Of a DNA stretch of 64,000 bases, positions 62,429 to 64,000 are shown piece by piece. Position numbers and translations under genes: made by a program. Origin of the DNA: Stratiolaelaps scimitus (lineage: Eukaryota; Arthropoda; Arachnida; Mesostigmata; Laelapidae); assembly GCA_019614645.1 (NCBI GenBank), contig JABWDB010000012.1, forward strand, positions 3,968,001-4,032,000, read 5' to 3'. Below the pieces are notes generated by a model that saw nothing but the letters and a program-made list of their open reading frames with translations, had not been told where the DNA came from and did no database searches. Position 1 is the first letter of the stretch. Every line of letters begins with the position of its first letter.

Positions 62429-64000
62429 TCACCTTGACTACGTACATGTGTGCAATAGAGAGCGAGAGAGAGAGAGAGAGAGAGGAAGAAGATAATGGCG
62501 GTTACTACGACAACGTCGACGAGAACTACGGCCCATGAAGGCTGGTGACGACGATGAACGAAAAAGGATCGGTACGAAAAAAAGAGAAAACGAAGTGTGA
62601 CTGTTGTTGTTGTTGTGATTGAGTGATGACTATGCCATAGCGAAGAGAGACAGGAGGAAGGGGGCACGGACCACTGCGACTTGAGTCTGCTGACCGATTG
62701 CTGAGCGGTGTAAAAGAAGTGAGGCGCTTCGGCGATTTCGTGCGGCTGCTGCTGCTGCTGCTGTCGTCGACGACGACAGCGGAAAGCTCTCGGACGAGGT
62801 GCGTGGCAAATTCGAGTGAGCGACGGCTCATTCGACCGATTGGCGTGAGCAGTCAAACCGCCGCGACACTGTGAAAACACGAAGAGAGAGAGAGAGAGAG
62901 AGATTGGGGATGGGTGACGTCACTTGTCGCTCGTCTTCGGCATCAATGCTCTGTCCGCGCAAACATCAATTGTGCCGGTACTGTTACTCGCGATGTTCTC
63001 GCTTTGGATCATTATCACATTGTGATGGCGATACTCGAGGAGGCGGCTGCTGCTGCTGCTGCTGCTGCTGCGAAGACAACTGAATCGCTGATTTGTTTTG
63101 CGGCAGGACGAAGGCCGCTGCTGCTGCTGTTGCTACGATTCATTGGCGTCTCGTCGTCGGGCTGAGTACGTTAGTGAGCGTGCCTCGGAAAAAACCCAAC
63201 GGGATCGATGTAGAGAAATGTCCTCTGAGAGAGAGAGAGAGATAGGAGAGAGAGAGAGAGCCGTAAAAAAAATGTGACTCCAATCAAAATTGGAGTACAC
63301 CTGCCTTTTCATCCATGTTTTTTCTTCTGATAACAAAGCATTTACGTGCAATTTGAGAGAAATAGCGTGCCCTGTCCTCCGGTGCCTGCACAATCGTCAA
63401 AGCAATTGCAGTCGAGCGATTACAACCTATCACCTCATTTCGTTCAGGCTACTCATGCGTTCGTCACCCACAGTGGAGAAAGGCAGGTGACATTCTCTCC
63501 ATTGGGGCGCGCGCTCGCTCGCGCACACAACCCCATTGCGAGTCCAGCTGAGTCCACAATTGCTGCTATTGATCTCTTTGTTTGTCTTCGTTGTCCATCA
63601 TAATGTTTTTTTTCTCTCCTGGTCACCGCGTCTCTGCGCCGTCCTCCCGTCGACCTCTCCAAGCGTAGGACGATACAGGGCGCGCAAATGCGTAAAAATG
63701 CGAATCCACAAATGGCAGAAATCGAACCACGAACCAATCAGCCTTTCGCGATATCGAAAGAATCCAAAACCGGCACGACCACCGGCCAGCAACACCGCCG
63801 TCAGCGTAGCGCGATCAACATGAAGCGCCAACTTGTCACTGTGGTTGCCCAATGGCGAACGAATGTGTACAGACATCGGCTTGAACAGACTCCTGCTCCT
63901 ACGAATCAAACCGCTGTCGGTTGGCGGTCACCAGCGGTGAGACGATAGATGGATGACTTTGTCGTTGGATTCGTTACGCTCGTCACCATCAGCACAGAGT

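Larger units (their letters stand above)
55728..64000. other. Non-coding right end with many simple repeats
   Basis: No convincing gene. Repeats include GA at 58120-58150, AT at 58362-58407 and 61227-61255, CAG at 60155-60183, GCT at 63046-63070 and a GACT-type tetranucleotide tract at 62394-62428. An 8-bp hairpin (TTCAACAC / GTGTTGAA) lies at 55767-55790, close to the larger 55668-55727 hairpin. A minus-strand frame at 62391-62086 has protein-like composition but begins with GTG, not ATG. Confidence 0.45.

Noticed and set aside
63713..63735. Minus-strand B-box-like GGTTCGATTTC
   Set aside because: No A box is found within the expected upstream distance on that strand, so a tRNA or SINE is not supported.

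Overview
The window is eukaryotic genomic DNA. Evidence for this: a gene split by a GT-AG intron, no operon-like packing of open frames, very dense microsatellites ((AT)n, (GA)n/(TC)n, (CAG)n, (TTA)n), and tRNA-derived SINE copies. The one recognisable protein is a no ocelli/elbow family (NET family; ZNF503/ZNF703 in vertebrates) zinc-finger regulator, which fits an arthropod or other invertebrate. I lean towards a chelicerate such as a mite. That is inference only, because nothing in the sequence identifies the species.

Layout. 1-3600 is AT-rich with short AT arrays and no gene. 3601-15682 lies downstream of the gene: mixed composition, many simple repeats, no coding I can support. 15683-18376 on the minus strand holds the coding part of the noc-like gene: exon 1 (18376-18197), a 993-bp phase-0 intron (18196-17204) and a long exon 2 (17203-15683). 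The predicted protein is 566 residues and carries every family hallmark in the usual order. From 18377 to 64000 I find no second convincing gene. This 45-kb stretch holds microsatellites, two copies of one tRNA-derived SINE family on the plus strand (about 28690-28856 and 35735-35880), a possible third SINE of another type on the minus strand (about 39706-39855), several perfect inverted repeats, and scattered unsupported open frames.

Interpretation. A lone developmental transcription factor in a repeat-laden gene-poor landscape fits the usual setting of regulators controlled by distant enhancers, but no enhancer can be read directly here. The observations most worth checking are a 60-nt near-perfect hairpin at 55668-55727 (microRNA-precursor-like or MITE-like), the SINE family with a shared non-tRNA tail, and the true 5' end of the noc-like gene. 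I found no bacterial-type operon, CRISPR array, recognisable viral gene, canonical tRNA or rRNA.
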